In this document: in pieces, positions 23,101 to 40,080 of the stretch
How the letters are laid out: each line of letters begins with the position of its first letter
Position numbering within the stretch: position 1 is the first letter of the stretch
Assembly (NCBI GenBank): GCA_905221615.1
Contig: CAJNDT010003190.1
Span: forward strand, 620,001-684,000
DNA: 64,000 nucleotides
Source: Symbiodinium sp. CCMP2592
Taxonomy: Eukaryota; Sar; Dinophyceae; Suessiales; Symbiodiniaceae
Reading direction: 5' to 3'
Notes under the pieces: model-generated
The model's input: only the letters and a program-made list of their open reading frames with translations
The model's database searches: none
What the model was told of the DNA's origin: nothing
Translations under genes and position numbers: made by a program

Positions 23101-23227
23101 CATCATGATCTTTGCCCAGAGCGCTCTGGATCCAGACCTTGTGGAGGATGTGCTGCCTCCACAACTGGATGTACACTTCCACTTGTGGGGTTTGGGGGGA
23201 GTGACCCAACAAACATGTGATGTCGCT
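20196..23227 (+). CDS. TIR-domain membrane protein with Cys-rich ectodomain
   Basis: Domains in order: Cys-rich exons (SRCQCP and CSLC at 20200-20275; CIDTLQCRGGWPGYVCAAG at 20295-20352; ACGRCEDNHFPARLGSCQQC at 20422-20490), then a membrane segment LLATVAVAFLTLSFAAYMTL. A long frame at 21228-22085 has at least four further hydrophobic segments around TKYRFLFHRFKDSAYYW, and another segment lies at 22119-22200. The cytoplasmic end starts YDGFLCHHKAGAGVLCRW (about 22270), continues HKAKIFLDS (to about 22463, before a GT donor) and resumes near 22590 with SLWQDIGDIV, RTLVVVATKMTLTRPWCAVE. This order matches TIR domains, and the WCxxE glutamate (22709-22711) is present. A C-terminal exon at about 23040-23227 reads WSPSDIMIFAQSALDP. 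Function as a receptor is inferred. Introns here are short and partly GC-AG; the start is not found. Confidence 0.72.
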
Positions 23228-25500
23228 TAAGCACTTTCTTCAAGTTACTGGGCAGGAGGCCGTTTAGTGTACATTAGGCAGTCCCCTGGAGTATCACAGA
23301 TTGAGGATGAGAGGTCGCTGCCACAGCAGCACGTTGGGTCTCTACTTTCACAGGGCAGTGATCTCTAAACTGTAGAAACATGCCTTGGAAACATGGCAGT
23401 TGTGTAACATTGCGGGCACCCCCTTTTCGCCACAAGACTCTGGTGGGTGGTGGTTCTGGCTGCTGCTTTTGGGCGAATGTGATGGGCTAGGAGTCTCGAA
23501 GCCAACCTGCATTGTTGTCTTCTCGTTTTCGGGGCACGTTGCTAGCCTGACTCACCCCTTCCTTCCTAGTCCCTGTAATGCAAACCACCAAGCCGTGCCT
23601 GTGTGTCATGCAATGGCGGCTTTACAAAGACACCCGGCTGACACTACGTTGGCATGCTGGCCAAGTGAGGATGATGGTGTCAGGCTCCTCTGCTTCTGAA
23701 GACTGAAACAACAACTATTACCATGGCTGCGTGAACAGCACGTCACAATGTTTGCCTGCGTCCTTACCGGTTACCATACTGGGAAGATAAGAATTGATGG
23801 CGCTTGGGCTTTTTTTGCAGGTCAGGACATGTTACCGGGCAGCTTCGTGAATCCAGCTGCGTTTTGAACTGACACCAGGCTGTGTCCCTCGTTGCAGCTG
23901 ACAAGCAATTGTGACGACTGGGCTACAAGAAAGCATGAGTACTTTGGTGCTGCACCGTGTGGCGGCTTTTGGAATCAGCAGTGGGACAACCAGCACCGGG
24001 ATCAACCTGCATGCTTGGGTTCGCTTGGGCAAGCCAGCTGAATTCGTTGAATTCATTGAACTCACGGAACGCGAATTCGTTGAATTCGCTGAATGGGAAT
24101 TCAAGACCACGAGCGAGCTCATGTCCCCGGATGTGAGCAGTTGGGCGCGGGAGATTGGCCTGTGCAAAGTATGCCCTGCAAGTGATTTTATGAGGGGTCT
24201 TCCCCGAGCGATTAGTTGTTATGCGAGTCCTTCAGTGTATCCTCGCGGTGACAACTTGAAACAGAGCGGGTGCTGAATCGGGCACCCCCGCAGCCCAGAC
24301 AGCCTGACATTGCAGTTAGTGCTACAGCGCATCCTAATTTTGCTACGTCTATGTAGATGACTGCTTACTTACTTCATTATTTTCGGCATTGCAGAAGCAC
24401 TGACTGGAGATGTCACGGTAGTAGCGGTAGTAAAGGTAGCAAACTGAGACCATGAAGCCGTGCCTGCGAGTGCGAGTGTGCGAGTCGAAACTGTGATGGC
24501 AACATGGAGGGGTTCTTGCTGTGTTCAGGACAGCTACAGAGCTTTGGAAAAGGCGCCGCTTCTTGAATATGATGCGTTCGCGCCGCACCGCTCCCAAGCT
24601 GCGGGGGAGTTCTGCTGAACCGGCGGGTGAGTGGGACCATCTGGATGCAGCGGAGGGAGGGGAGTTCGCAGTCATTCTTCTCACTGTTTAACTCGCTGTT
24701 CATCCTTATTCGCGCCCAGAAAAGGAACACAAACGGCTCTGGTGTCGAACTTGCTTGAGATGCCTGTCTGCAGTATGCCAGACTGTTGGACGACACCGGT
24801 CTATACACGGTTTCCAGGGATGGTCTTGCCACAGATCGCAGTAAGGTCAGTAAAAATACAGCGCAGTTTCGTCGAGAAGACGCTGTCCATGGAGGCTCTT
24901 GTGAACCGTTGGGGTCGGCTTCCATGCAGTTCCGTAGGGCTACTGTTGAGCTGGCGTTTCTCAGGTTCATATTTTTCGGGGAAGGATAGGCTCCGAGTGC
25001 TTGCAGCCTCGGAGTCAAAGGTACGTGGAATTTCAGAGCCCCTGGCAATCCATCCACTCCGCCGCAGGCAGAGGATCCGGATGCCGACATACTGGTTGTT
25101 GGCTGCATGGGCAGCTCCGAAGGTAGAGTTGCGTGCCAGGCATGTGGGCATGGATGCGAAGAGTCTCCGAGTGAATTAGCACACCTGCCTGGTGCGCATT
25201 GTCAGGTGATGAGGGACCTGGTCATGGAGCGAACTCGCAAGAATGTATTGGTTGCCTACAACAAAGCAAGTGCAGTCAATGCAGCACGGATTCTCAGCCG
25301 AACGAAGCAGTATTGGTGGACAGTGTGCCCGGAGGGAATCGATAGCAGCTCGATGCGGCTTGTTGTTCCCTTCGTTGTAGCAAGTATGGGTCCGACAGGA
25401 CTGCTCATTGCATCTTGGTGGTGCTCATGTCTGGAATTCTTCGCGACGACAAGTTTCTTGACATACTGGAGGCGCCGCGAATACTGCATCCCGTTAATCG
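23228..25500. other. Unassigned region
   Basis: No gene is recognised. A 121-codon + frame at 23911-24276 contains a repetitive Glu/Phe stretch made from GAATTC-rich repeats. Long frames face each other at 24413-25179 on both strands; neither shows a family motif, although the + frame carries ADILVVGCMGSSEG near 25088-25123. Confidence 0.35.
24040..24104. repeat. GAATTCGTTGAATTC direct repeats
   Basis: Five GAATTC hexamers lie within about 65 bp, in the pattern GAATTCGTTGAATTC repeated with a spacer of similar sequence. In the + frame this gives EFVEFIELTEREFVEFAEWE. Confidence 0.7.
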
Positions 25501-25511
25501 AATGGAGACGG

Positions 25512-25606
25512 GTGGTTGTCAAAATTAGGGTCCGTTTTTGGGTACCTAATATAATACGGCACCTATTATTTAGGGTACAAAAAGGGGCCATAATTCTGAC
25601 AACTAC
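25512..25606. repeat. Short palindromic element, second family
   Basis: Imperfect 14-bp terminal inverted repeats (GTGGTTGTCAAAAT and ATTCTGACAACTAC, 12 of 14 complementary) bound a 95-bp AT-rich segment with GGTACCTAATATAATA and TTATTTAGGGTAC inside. The ends differ from the GTTTCCGACAA family but the interior words are shared. Confidence 0.68.
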
Positions 25607-25751
25607 CCAGATGGGATTGGGCTGCCGCGGGGATTGTGCACTTGCAGATTCGAGAAGTCCAAGCTGATGTAGTTTCATGCTGAACCAGCCTTCTTGATTC
25701 CTGTTAAGTGCTTGTGACCAGGGGCAGTTTAATGTAGGCTCTGCATAGCAG

Positions 25752-25934
25752 ATGTTTGAGCATGGCCCGAGTTCTTGGAAGTCCGTTCTGGTGGACGCTG
25801 CGACCGACACTGTGCGGCATGCTGCTCAGGCCCTGGACAAGGCATACTCAGCCGATCAGCTGGAGATTGTGAGTGCGCTGGCAGATGCTCAATTTGAATT
25901 TCCGTCGGCGGACTATTACCAGGCGAGTTTCGCA
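25752..25934 (+). CDS. Hypothetical exon
   Basis: The + frame SWKSVLVDAATDTVRHAAQA then LDKAYSADQLEIV and ADAQFEFPSADYYQ is helix-like and acidic, with codon usage like the better supported genes. No family is recognised. Possible following exons lie at 26370-26530 (FRRRVSEVDEVCRRFRFIED). Confidence 0.35.
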
Positions 25935-26539
25935 TGACATTCGCTTCAGAGCGGTAGCACTGCCGTGCCTGCCGACGATTGTTGTGGCTGGAGGAGATCA
26001 GCAAACGTGGAGAGCATCTTGTCCGTTCGGTTTCCTCCTGAGCATTTCGATTTGTCCAGTTCCGGGCTTGGGAGAGAGCCAGAACATTACATACATGTAC
26101 AGAAAGGCACGACATGTCTGTTTGGGAGAAGTGTTCGCAAGCTTCAGAACTCTCGAGCTCCGCCATGCCTCCAGGTTAAGCGACTGGTGAACATCCTGGC
26201 TTTGCCCTTCTCACCGCTGACCTCAATCAAGGCCAGCCGCCAGCCTTTTTTCTTGAAGACGCAAGAAAGGCATAAGAAGAAACAAAGAAGTGCCTTTCGG
26301 TGCTCTCCGCTCTCGTTTTCAGGTGCTGCGAGCTCAGGCCTGGTGTTGTTTCCGAAGATAGCGCCTACAGCGCTGTACCCTTGCGGGTGGAAGCCTTTCC
26401 GGCGCCGGGTTTCGGAGGTGGATGAAGTTTGCCGCCGCTTCCGCTTCATCGAGGATGATCGACGGCGAGCGCCGCGGGTGGCCGAGATCGAGGCCCGAGC
26501 CGCTTCTTTTCCGTTAATGAGCCTGCATCCTTCAATCAG

Positions 26540-28090
26540 GGCTCGGACTCGGGGGTGGATGCCACTGCATGCGAGCCTCATGCATGCTCGTGCTATGTCA
26601 GGTGCCAAGTGCTTCGGTTGCAAGCTCTTTGACATTCCAGGCACGCAGCTGTCCGCATTGGAGCCTGTACACTGCTAACAGCCATTGCCAGGCGCAAGAT
26701 CCTAATGTTGGATGTGCTTCTCTCACTGCATCTCGGTCCCATGTGAGCATGGGCCAGCCGCACATGACGGCATCACCACTGTCTCGTGGGCTGTCCAAGC
26801 TGGATTCCCGTATGTGGCAGCCGCGGCCTAAGATCCCATGCTCGCCTGCGGAGATCGGAGATCTCTCCCTGTTTGGAAGCTTTCACGTCAGGGAGCGGAT
26901 GTAGTGGGCCTGGGTTTGCTCCCGGCCGCCGTCACTCGGATTCGCTCGGCCATGGTTGGAAAACTTGCTTCTTGTGCCTTTGTACCCACTCCCGGTGCAA
27001 CTCTCGATCCGTGCATTGAGGCTGAGAAGGATCTCCAGGGCGACCCGTGCCGAGTCGAGCTGAGAGACAGGTTCGGCTGTTTAGTCAGAAGTGCGCCGCC
27101 ACACTTGTGATTTTAAATCCAAGCCGGCTCCGAAGGAGACCGTGTGTTACTTACGCATCATTTTTAAGCGTAGATGGGGTGCTTATATCCTGCCTACCCG
27201 AGCCTGCCACAGCAGATCACCCAAAGAAGCAGTTGTCAAGTTATGCTAACGTTCTTCAAACACCACTAGCTTCTGACGACTGTCGCCCCCTCTTCAACAG
27301 ACCGCTGGGAAGGCTCGCGCAGCAGAAAGTTGTACAGGACTTGCGAAGCCCTCTTTAGTTTCCTGCCTCGTCGCTAAAGCGAGTCGTGGCTGGGAGCCAT
27401 CTCAGGCAGATTTTGGAGCAGCAGTCAGTCAGATCTGTAGCTGCTTTTCGGAAGCAGACTCAAACGAGCGGACAGCGGACTTGCCATGAATTGCCGGATG
27501 GGCGATTCACCTCAAGTTCCAACATCTTTGAAATGCAGCCGCAGCCAAAACGACGCAAGCAGGATTCGAGTGATGTTTGCCGATGCCGGCGCTTCTGGTC
27601 CCTTGCCCGGCCCACCATGCCATAGTCAGGATGGCAATGGGAAATTCCGAGCCAATCTTTCCATGGATGGGCCCGAGCCGCAGATGCTTGGAGGCTCATC
27701 GTGCGGCTCTGAGAGTTGCGAGTGTGGCGAGGCGGAGTTTCACAGGGACTGCCCAGCTGGACCCAGTTACATGCGAGACCCTTGGTTGTGTGGACTGGTG
27801 GAACAGCCAATCTAATTCAGAAAGCAAGATATATCGCAGGTGTTTCCTTCAACGCCACCAGGAACCGAGAAGAAGGACTGCTCCCATTTCCCAAGTTTGT
27901 TTCTAGGCGAGTTCCGCAGACACAATGTCACAATGCTGCAGGAACTCAGCTGCCTGCGCCCCAGCCGGAGGTCCATGATGTCGGGCGCAACCCATCGTTC
28001 GCCGAAGGGCGGTCAAGAGCATCACACACTCACACGCACTCCAACCCCCCCCATCCCCGCTCCGGCCCCCCCTGAGGCAAAAGAGCCCAG
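26540..28090. other. Unassigned region
   Basis: Coding-like + pieces occur at 26890-27110 (VVGLGLLPAAVTRIRSAMVG) and 27810-27900 (FNATRNREEGLLPFPKF). No domain is recognised and no joins can be proposed. Confidence 0.3.
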
Positions 28091-28091
28091 C

Positions 28092-28150
28092 TCATATTAT
28101 ACTATAACTATAATAGGGAACCTCCAGACTAGTATAGGAAATCATTAGGG
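28092..28150. repeat. AT-rich GGAACC/ATTAGGGCCC repeat
   Basis: TATTATACTATAACTATAAT followed by GGGAACC and ATCATTAGGGCCC resembles the elements at 42826-42925 and 58478-58700. Confidence 0.45.
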
Positions 28151-28231
28151 CCCACCCTAACTCCTAAACGTTGAATCCTGGCCGACCCGAACTCAGAGAC
28201 CTCGTCTGGCTTGTCCGAGTTGCGAGAGCGC

Positions 28232-28262
28232 AAACCCTAAATCCTAAACCCTAAACCCCCAA
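28232..28262. repeat. Interstitial telomere-like tract, reverse orientation
   Basis: AACCCTAAATCCTAAACCCT and adjoining bases form about four imperfect units of CCCTAAA. A second tract in forward orientation lies at 28922-28948. Confidence 0.65.
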
Positions 28263-28315
28263 GAGGGCTTTAGCCTCATGCGTTGCCTGGCGCTGCTAGA
28301 CCCTCTGGACGCAAC

Positions 28316-28357
<42 letters not shown>

Positions 28358-31300
28358 CACTTGCACATGCACAAGTCTGACCTGAGCTGTAAACGTCCGG
28401 TATCTCGACTTCATGCAGGCAATCTCATACTCGTTGTCGCAATACTGTACAAACCAGCTCGGGAACACTAGCAGTATGGCGGTAGAAAACCTACGGAATG
28501 ACTGCACCAACACATGCGAGAACGGCCAGGCGGGGACCGGGGGTTGTAAGGCACGGGGGTTGTAAGGCACGGGGCTTTGATGGCAACACACCCTGCCTGG
28601 CCATCACGCATCACAAAGTCTCACACCGAACATGAACAACGGCGTAGCGCTCGCGCGCAGGGGGTGTAGGGGCTGCCCCTACCCTCCCAAACGCCTCGCA
28701 AGCAAGCAAGCAAGAGAGAAACCCCCAAGAGGCAAAAGAGCCCAGGACATTTCACTCTCGCTTTTTCGAGGCAAACGGTCACCGTGATCCAGAGCCGAAG
28801 CCGAGATTCGATTCGATGCCCCGTGGCCCTCTTGCAGGCACCCACTGCACTGAGGGGGTGACGGGGGGGGGGGTGGCTAGGCCACCTCGGAGATCACATC
28901 ACAGGGATTCATATCCCGTATGAGGTTTAGGGTTTGGGGTTTAGGGGCTCATGTTCGCAGCGTCGTCTTGGAGTTGATGGGTGATGTGGTCGTTCAGGCT
29001 CACATCCCCGGGCTGTCAAAGAAGCTGGCACCGGTGCCAGCCACGGACTGTGCTGCTTTTGAGGGCCAGGGCTGGAGCTTCAGCCGGAAGCTGTCATGAT
29101 GAGCCTGCCACTCGAAATTCTTGAATTCTTGCAGACATTTGTTGCTCTTGGAGGGTTTTTTAATCCAAGAGAAGCCCACAGCCTTGCTGGGGAAGGCGGG
29201 AGGAAGACAGAGCGTCGCCATGCGGGTTTATGCGGTTTTCTGCCTTCTGCCAGTGTGACAGGACATGCTCTCCACAATGCGACGCGTCGGCGCTGGGCGC
29301 CGGCAAGTGGCAAGCCTGTAACACATCCACACCAACTGTGATCCGATGCCCTGAACGAGCCAAGTCCTTCAGATGAGCCTCCTGGGCCTAAGCCGTACCA
29401 GTGTGCCGCTTGTAGATGCGTGTCCTCAGCAGCTCTTTTCTAGGTGGCTTCGGCGTTACGACGCTCCTCGCACCTAAAGCGCCTTGGTGGTGAGTTTCAG
29501 GCGTAGCTGGAAACTTCGCATGAGCTTCCTCCAGCATGAGCATCGGACTGTTTTTGGAGCTTATCGTCCGCGTGCGACTGAGGAGCCGGTCAGGCCTACG
29601 TTTCTGTAGCGGACGCTTGGCTTGCAGTTTCTGCGGAAAGTCTCCTTGAACGCGCGGCAGTGTACCCGTCCTTCAGGTGAGGGCAAGCCTCCAAAAGGTT
29701 TCGAGGGCTTCTTCAAAGGCAGAGCCAAAGAGGCAGCTGCCTAGAGAAACGGTCATTGACGTCGTGTATCATGAGCATTTCGATGTACACTCCTGTTTGG
29801 GTCAACCTAGCTCCTCAGCTCAAGGCAGCTCTGCAAGTCTGCTCGGCGTGGGTTTCGCTGTTGGCAAATGCGCAGGCCGGAAGAGGTGAGACTTCGGGAG
29901 GAAAGGCGGCATCCTGGCCTGCAGCTTCTTTTTCAGCGTGTAGATTCAGTGTCCTTTGGCTTGCATTTATTTGAGCCAGAAGTTTCCGAGGAGCCGCCCA
30001 AGCAGACCGAAGCCAGCAAGAGACTTTTCTGCACTTCAGCGGTCGCCCCCGGTTGAGCGTCATGCAGATACTTGTTGAAGGGCCTCTCACCAAGAAAAGT
30101 GCCCTCTTCGTTTGTCGCTGGCTCCTTCTCGCTCTCGTGCCTCAAGCATGTGTGCATCCAAGGAGCGGGCCAAAGGAGACACCAGAGACTTGGCTCCATT
30201 ACAATTCTAATTCTGGGCTTCTGAGTCTTTGAACCAGAGGAGTGTTTCGAAATACTATGTTCGTATGTGTGTGTGTGTGTGCGAGAGAGAAGTGAGACCT
30301 AGAGCCAGAGAGACACTGAGTGATCAAATGGCTGGCACGCAGCCGCGATGCCTGCGTGTATGGCGTCAAGAGTGATCAAAATTGAGAGGTTTGTATGAAT
30401 GCGAGCTCCGTTGGGATCTGAAAGGGTGCAAGTCACTGCGAGAAGAAGTTTGAGGTGGAGTGTGAGCGAAAATTGCGAGTTTGAGCGTGAGTATCGGAAC
30501 GTTACGCGGCTGGAGTCAAACAGGAAGTGTGCGCTGGAGTGAGCAGCAAAGGAAAAGCCCAAAGCCGAAGAAGTCAGCAAAGAGAGGCCACGCTGCAGAG
30601 TTCAGCTCTCGAGACTCCTGTGCTGAGTCTGTGTGCCATTTTCTTTCGAGGCAGAGCGGTCCTAAAGAAACTCCAGCAACTTGGCACCGAGTTCAGAACC
30701 CCGTCCTCTGGTTGCGCTGCTCAGCAACCTTGGTTGCAGCCCGGTAGAAGATGTGCAGGCAGAAGAAAGCGGGAAGCACAAGGCGCAGGCGGAAGGACGG
30801 GACGCTTCCAAAATACTGATAATAGTTCTGGTAATAACAACATCACCAACACTAATAACAGTACTCTTACGGTTCTTACGGTTCATTCACCGTATCCAGT
30901 CAGCGTCAGCGCGTGGCTGGACTGAAGGAAAAGCCGAAGGGAAGGAGGGCCCTGAGAAGGGCAAGGACTGAGCTTTTCCACGGCGACTGTGGAGGATCCC
31001 CGGAATGTTGCGTGCTCACCGGCTGTCGCAGGAGACACCAGAAGCCCAGAGGCACCGGAGATGTTGGAGAGGGTGAGAGAGCCCACCGAACGAGCTTGTT
31101 CTCCTCTGTCTCAAGTGGATGTTATGACAGAATCACCATGGGCAGAAGTTGCACGAAAGCCTATGGACACAACTGGTACTGAGTACTAGAGGTCACCCCC
31201 TTTTTGGAATGCGACCTGTGTAATTAACGCCAAAGAGAGAGTAGACCGTTTCAACACTCACCGGCAGGATGAGACTAATGGTGCTGGCAGCGGGAGGCAT

Positions 31301-31799
31301 CGGAAGCCGGAAGCATCAACTTTCAGACTCGTGTTCTGTCCCAAGAGAGCGAAGGCGCTGTGGCGTTTGGCTCGTCGTTCTTCCTGGCCGGCGATAGTGA
31401 CAATGGGGGGCAGGAGGCACGAGGACATGTAGACAGCTATTGGCGACAAGCGTTGCGTTTTGTGTTCATGGTGAGAAATGATGATGCAAGAGTGACTGAA
31501 TTAATTACCGAAATGGTGAGAGAGAGCTCATGTAGCCTCTGCAGTAGCCGATCATCAACCGGTCAGTCAAGCGGGCTGCTTTTCGTGGGATCCTCACGGA
31601 TATGTGACTGCCAACTTTCGGTCTGAGACGAGCCGCGGAGTGCTGCTCTCTTCGCACAATCGGGGAGAAGCTGGGTTCCTCTACCTCTAGTAAATCTAGG
31701 CATGCGCAGTCCACCCGCAGGTGCCAGTAGCTCTGGGAACTTAAAAAGAAACCTGCAGGGGACGAAGGAAAGGGTCGGATCGAGCATGGCCGTGGCTCT
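28263..31799. other. No supported gene
   Basis: Apart from the AG run at 28321-28350, the telomere-like tract at 28922, a G run at about 28864-28873 and the GT run at about 30264-30283, nothing can be assigned. Short frames occur on both strands without family motifs. No relic of the dinoflagellate spliced-leader sequence was seen upstream of the gene at 31800. Confidence 0.4.
28922..28948. repeat. Interstitial telomere-like tract
   Basis: GGTTTAGGGTTTGGGGTTTA is three imperfect TTTAGGG units. With the reverse-orientation tract at 28232 it brackets about 650 bp. Confidence 0.6.
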
Positions 31800-33017
31800 A
31801 TGCTGGAAGTGTCGATCAGCCTTGTGTCTCGAGACCGACCGGAGCTTCTGGACCATGCTTTAGGCCTTATCAACGAGCAGGACTACCCAAAAGAGAAGAT
31901 AGAAGTGCTGCTTGTGGACTCCTCGCAGCCACCGTTGGAGGCGTTCATTCGTAGAAGATGGCACGACAGGACGTTGTTTTCAAGGATTCGATATTTTCAC
32001 CTGCAGGAACCAGTGACGATTGGCGCGAAGAGGAATTTCGCAGTAGAGCAGGCGCGAGGATCTGTGATTCTGCAGTGGGACGATGACGACTACTACGGCC
32101 CCACACGCCTGCGAGAGCAAGTTGAACCGATTTGTCAAGGTCGCGTAGCGTGCACGGCCCTGACCTTTGGAGTTTGGTACTTTCTGGAAGACGACGAGTT
32201 CTGGCTTGGGCCTCCAGAAGGCCGAGGCTGTGGCGACGGAGGTCATCCAGGCACACTCGCATTCAGGCGTTCCCTGTGGTCGCCCTGGGATCCGAAGAGA
32301 CAGTACCCCTGCACAAACTTTGCCGATCCGGATGAGTTCCAGTCAGCTTTGGTAGACTTGTGTCAGGCCAACACAGAGCTGATTCCTGCAGCAAGGGTAG
32401 ACTTTGTTTACGTACGCCACCAGCATGCAGCTGCTGCTGCAGCAGGCGGCTTGAAGCTGGGACTGGAGGAATGCTTTCTGGGGGTTTACTACGAGATCTT
32501 GAGCGTCCGTGCTTTCGGAAGATGCATAGCCCAACCGACGTTTGTGCCGTGGGGCACGAGTCGTGTCTGGTCCCGCGTACGCGGACCGGCGCCGGACTGG
32601 TCCAAAAGCTTAGCCGGGTATGGCGAAGGCAGCGAAAAGCTTGATCGATTAGGCCGGTGCACCGCGGCGGCCATTGAAGTCCTGCATGGCCACCTAGAGA
32701 AGCTTTCTGAGGATGATCTGAACGACTGGATGACCAGGCCCAGCCTCGATGGCTCGAGGCGGCGTGACACGATGAAGGACATACTCCTGAAAGACATGAT
32801 TCCGGCCCTCATGATGCGATTAAGCCAGCTTCCCGGTCAGTTCCCAGCCTCCACTTTACAGCGGGCGGTGGCCATCTGCCGAAAGTTGAGCAGACACCCT
32901 GGGTCCGGTCAAGAGTTCCGGGCCATGGCTGAGGAGTTAGAGGTGCACTTGGACTTGGACTCCAGCAACGAAGAGACGGTGTATGCTGGCACGGAAGTCT
33001 GGCAGATTGCAGACTGA
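31800..33017 (+). CDS. Intronless family-2 glycosyltransferase-like protein
   Basis: One 405-codon frame begins MLEVSISLVSRDRPELLDHA and ends EVWQIAD. The first 120 residues have the GT-A fold signature of family 2: a nucleotide-sugar binding beta strand (VSISLVSRDRP), a second strand IEVLLVDSS, the IGAKRNFAVEQARG helix common in family 2, and an acidic WDDDDYYGPTRL metal-binding motif. HPGTLAFRRSLW follows, where family members have an acceptor-loop region. The C-terminal third is helical, charged and unassigned. No signal peptide or membrane segment is evident. It is unusual for the window in having no intron, which could mean retroposition or late acquisition. Substrate is unknown. Confidence 0.78.
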   Translation: MLEVSISLVSRDRPELLDHALGLINEQDYPKEKIEVLLVDSSQPPLEAFIRRRWHDRTLFSRIRYFHLQEPVTIGAKRNFAVEQARGSVILQWDDDDYYGPTRLREQVEPICQGRVACTALTFGVWYFLEDDEFWLGPPEGRGCGDGGHPGTLAFRRSLWSPWDPKRQYPCTNFADPDEFQSALVDLCQANTELIPAARVDFVYVRHQHAAAAAAGGLKLGLEECFLGVYYEILSVRAFGRCIAQPTFVPWGTSRVWSRVRGPAPDWSKSLAGYGEGSEKLDRLGRCTAAAIEVLHGHLEKLSEDDLNDWMTRPSLDGSRRRDTMKDILLKDMIPALMMRLSQLPGQFPASTLQRAVAICRKLSRHPGSGQEFRAMAEELEVHLDLDSSNEETVYAGTEVWQIAD

Positions 33018-33736
33018 ATGTGCTCGGTGTCGTCCAGAGTGTGTCATAGCATTCTCACTGTTGCGGTCCTGCAGGCATCTGCATTGCACGAAAAAGGTTC
33101 GCAACAAGGAACCCCCCCGACGCACATGCAGGACATATGGTTCGCTTCAAAAGTGAAGAGCGGCCTGCATTTGATTGACTCTGCGTCTCTGCATCTGCAC
33201 TTGACGGCCAGAAGGCCTGCAGGCAAAAGGCTGAAATGCGAGGTGTCTGGCTTTTCAGGATAGTTTCTCTTGGCATGTTGCGGCGGGGCCACGTAGTAAA
33301 GTGTCAAAATGCTTAGCTGAGCTTCATGGCGATGCAACGTGGGTGGTTGTACGGCTGTTGCATGAAACCTGGCGGTGGCGGGGTGGGAGCGGCATGGTGG
33401 TAGGGGTTGTGGTGGCTGGGTGCGGCCGCTGCTGTCGGCGCCGTGTTGTGACGGTTTTGGAAGTTGTTGAGTGGCGACAGTGGTGGCCGCTAGTAGTAGT
33501 GGTGGCTGCGTCGATCGTTTTAAGAGTGGTGTCCGGTGGTTGCAACTTCAGCAGGCGAGGCTTCAGTCGTAATACTGTCGTGCTGGTACAGATGGTGGCA
33601 GCGAGCTGGTTCCTACGTCTTCCTGTAAGACGATGTGGCGGGTTGTTTTGCGTCAGTGGATTTCGGTCATGTTACGTAAGCGCGGAACACAAACATACAG
33701 TACAGTAGCTTGTCGAGCTCTGGTGCTTCTTGGCAG
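33018..33736. other. GGT/GTGG-rich spacer before the AAA protease
   Basis: From about 33340 to 33600 the + strand is dominated by GGT, GTG and TAG triplets. This is low-complexity DNA; the 135-codon frame across it is an artefact. Transit-peptide exons of the following protease may be hidden here. Confidence 0.5.
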
Positions 33737-40030
<6,294 letters not shown>

Positions 40031-40080
40031 TATGGGCAAGCGAACATATCATCTGTGCACCTACTTCGGTTGCCTCTGGA

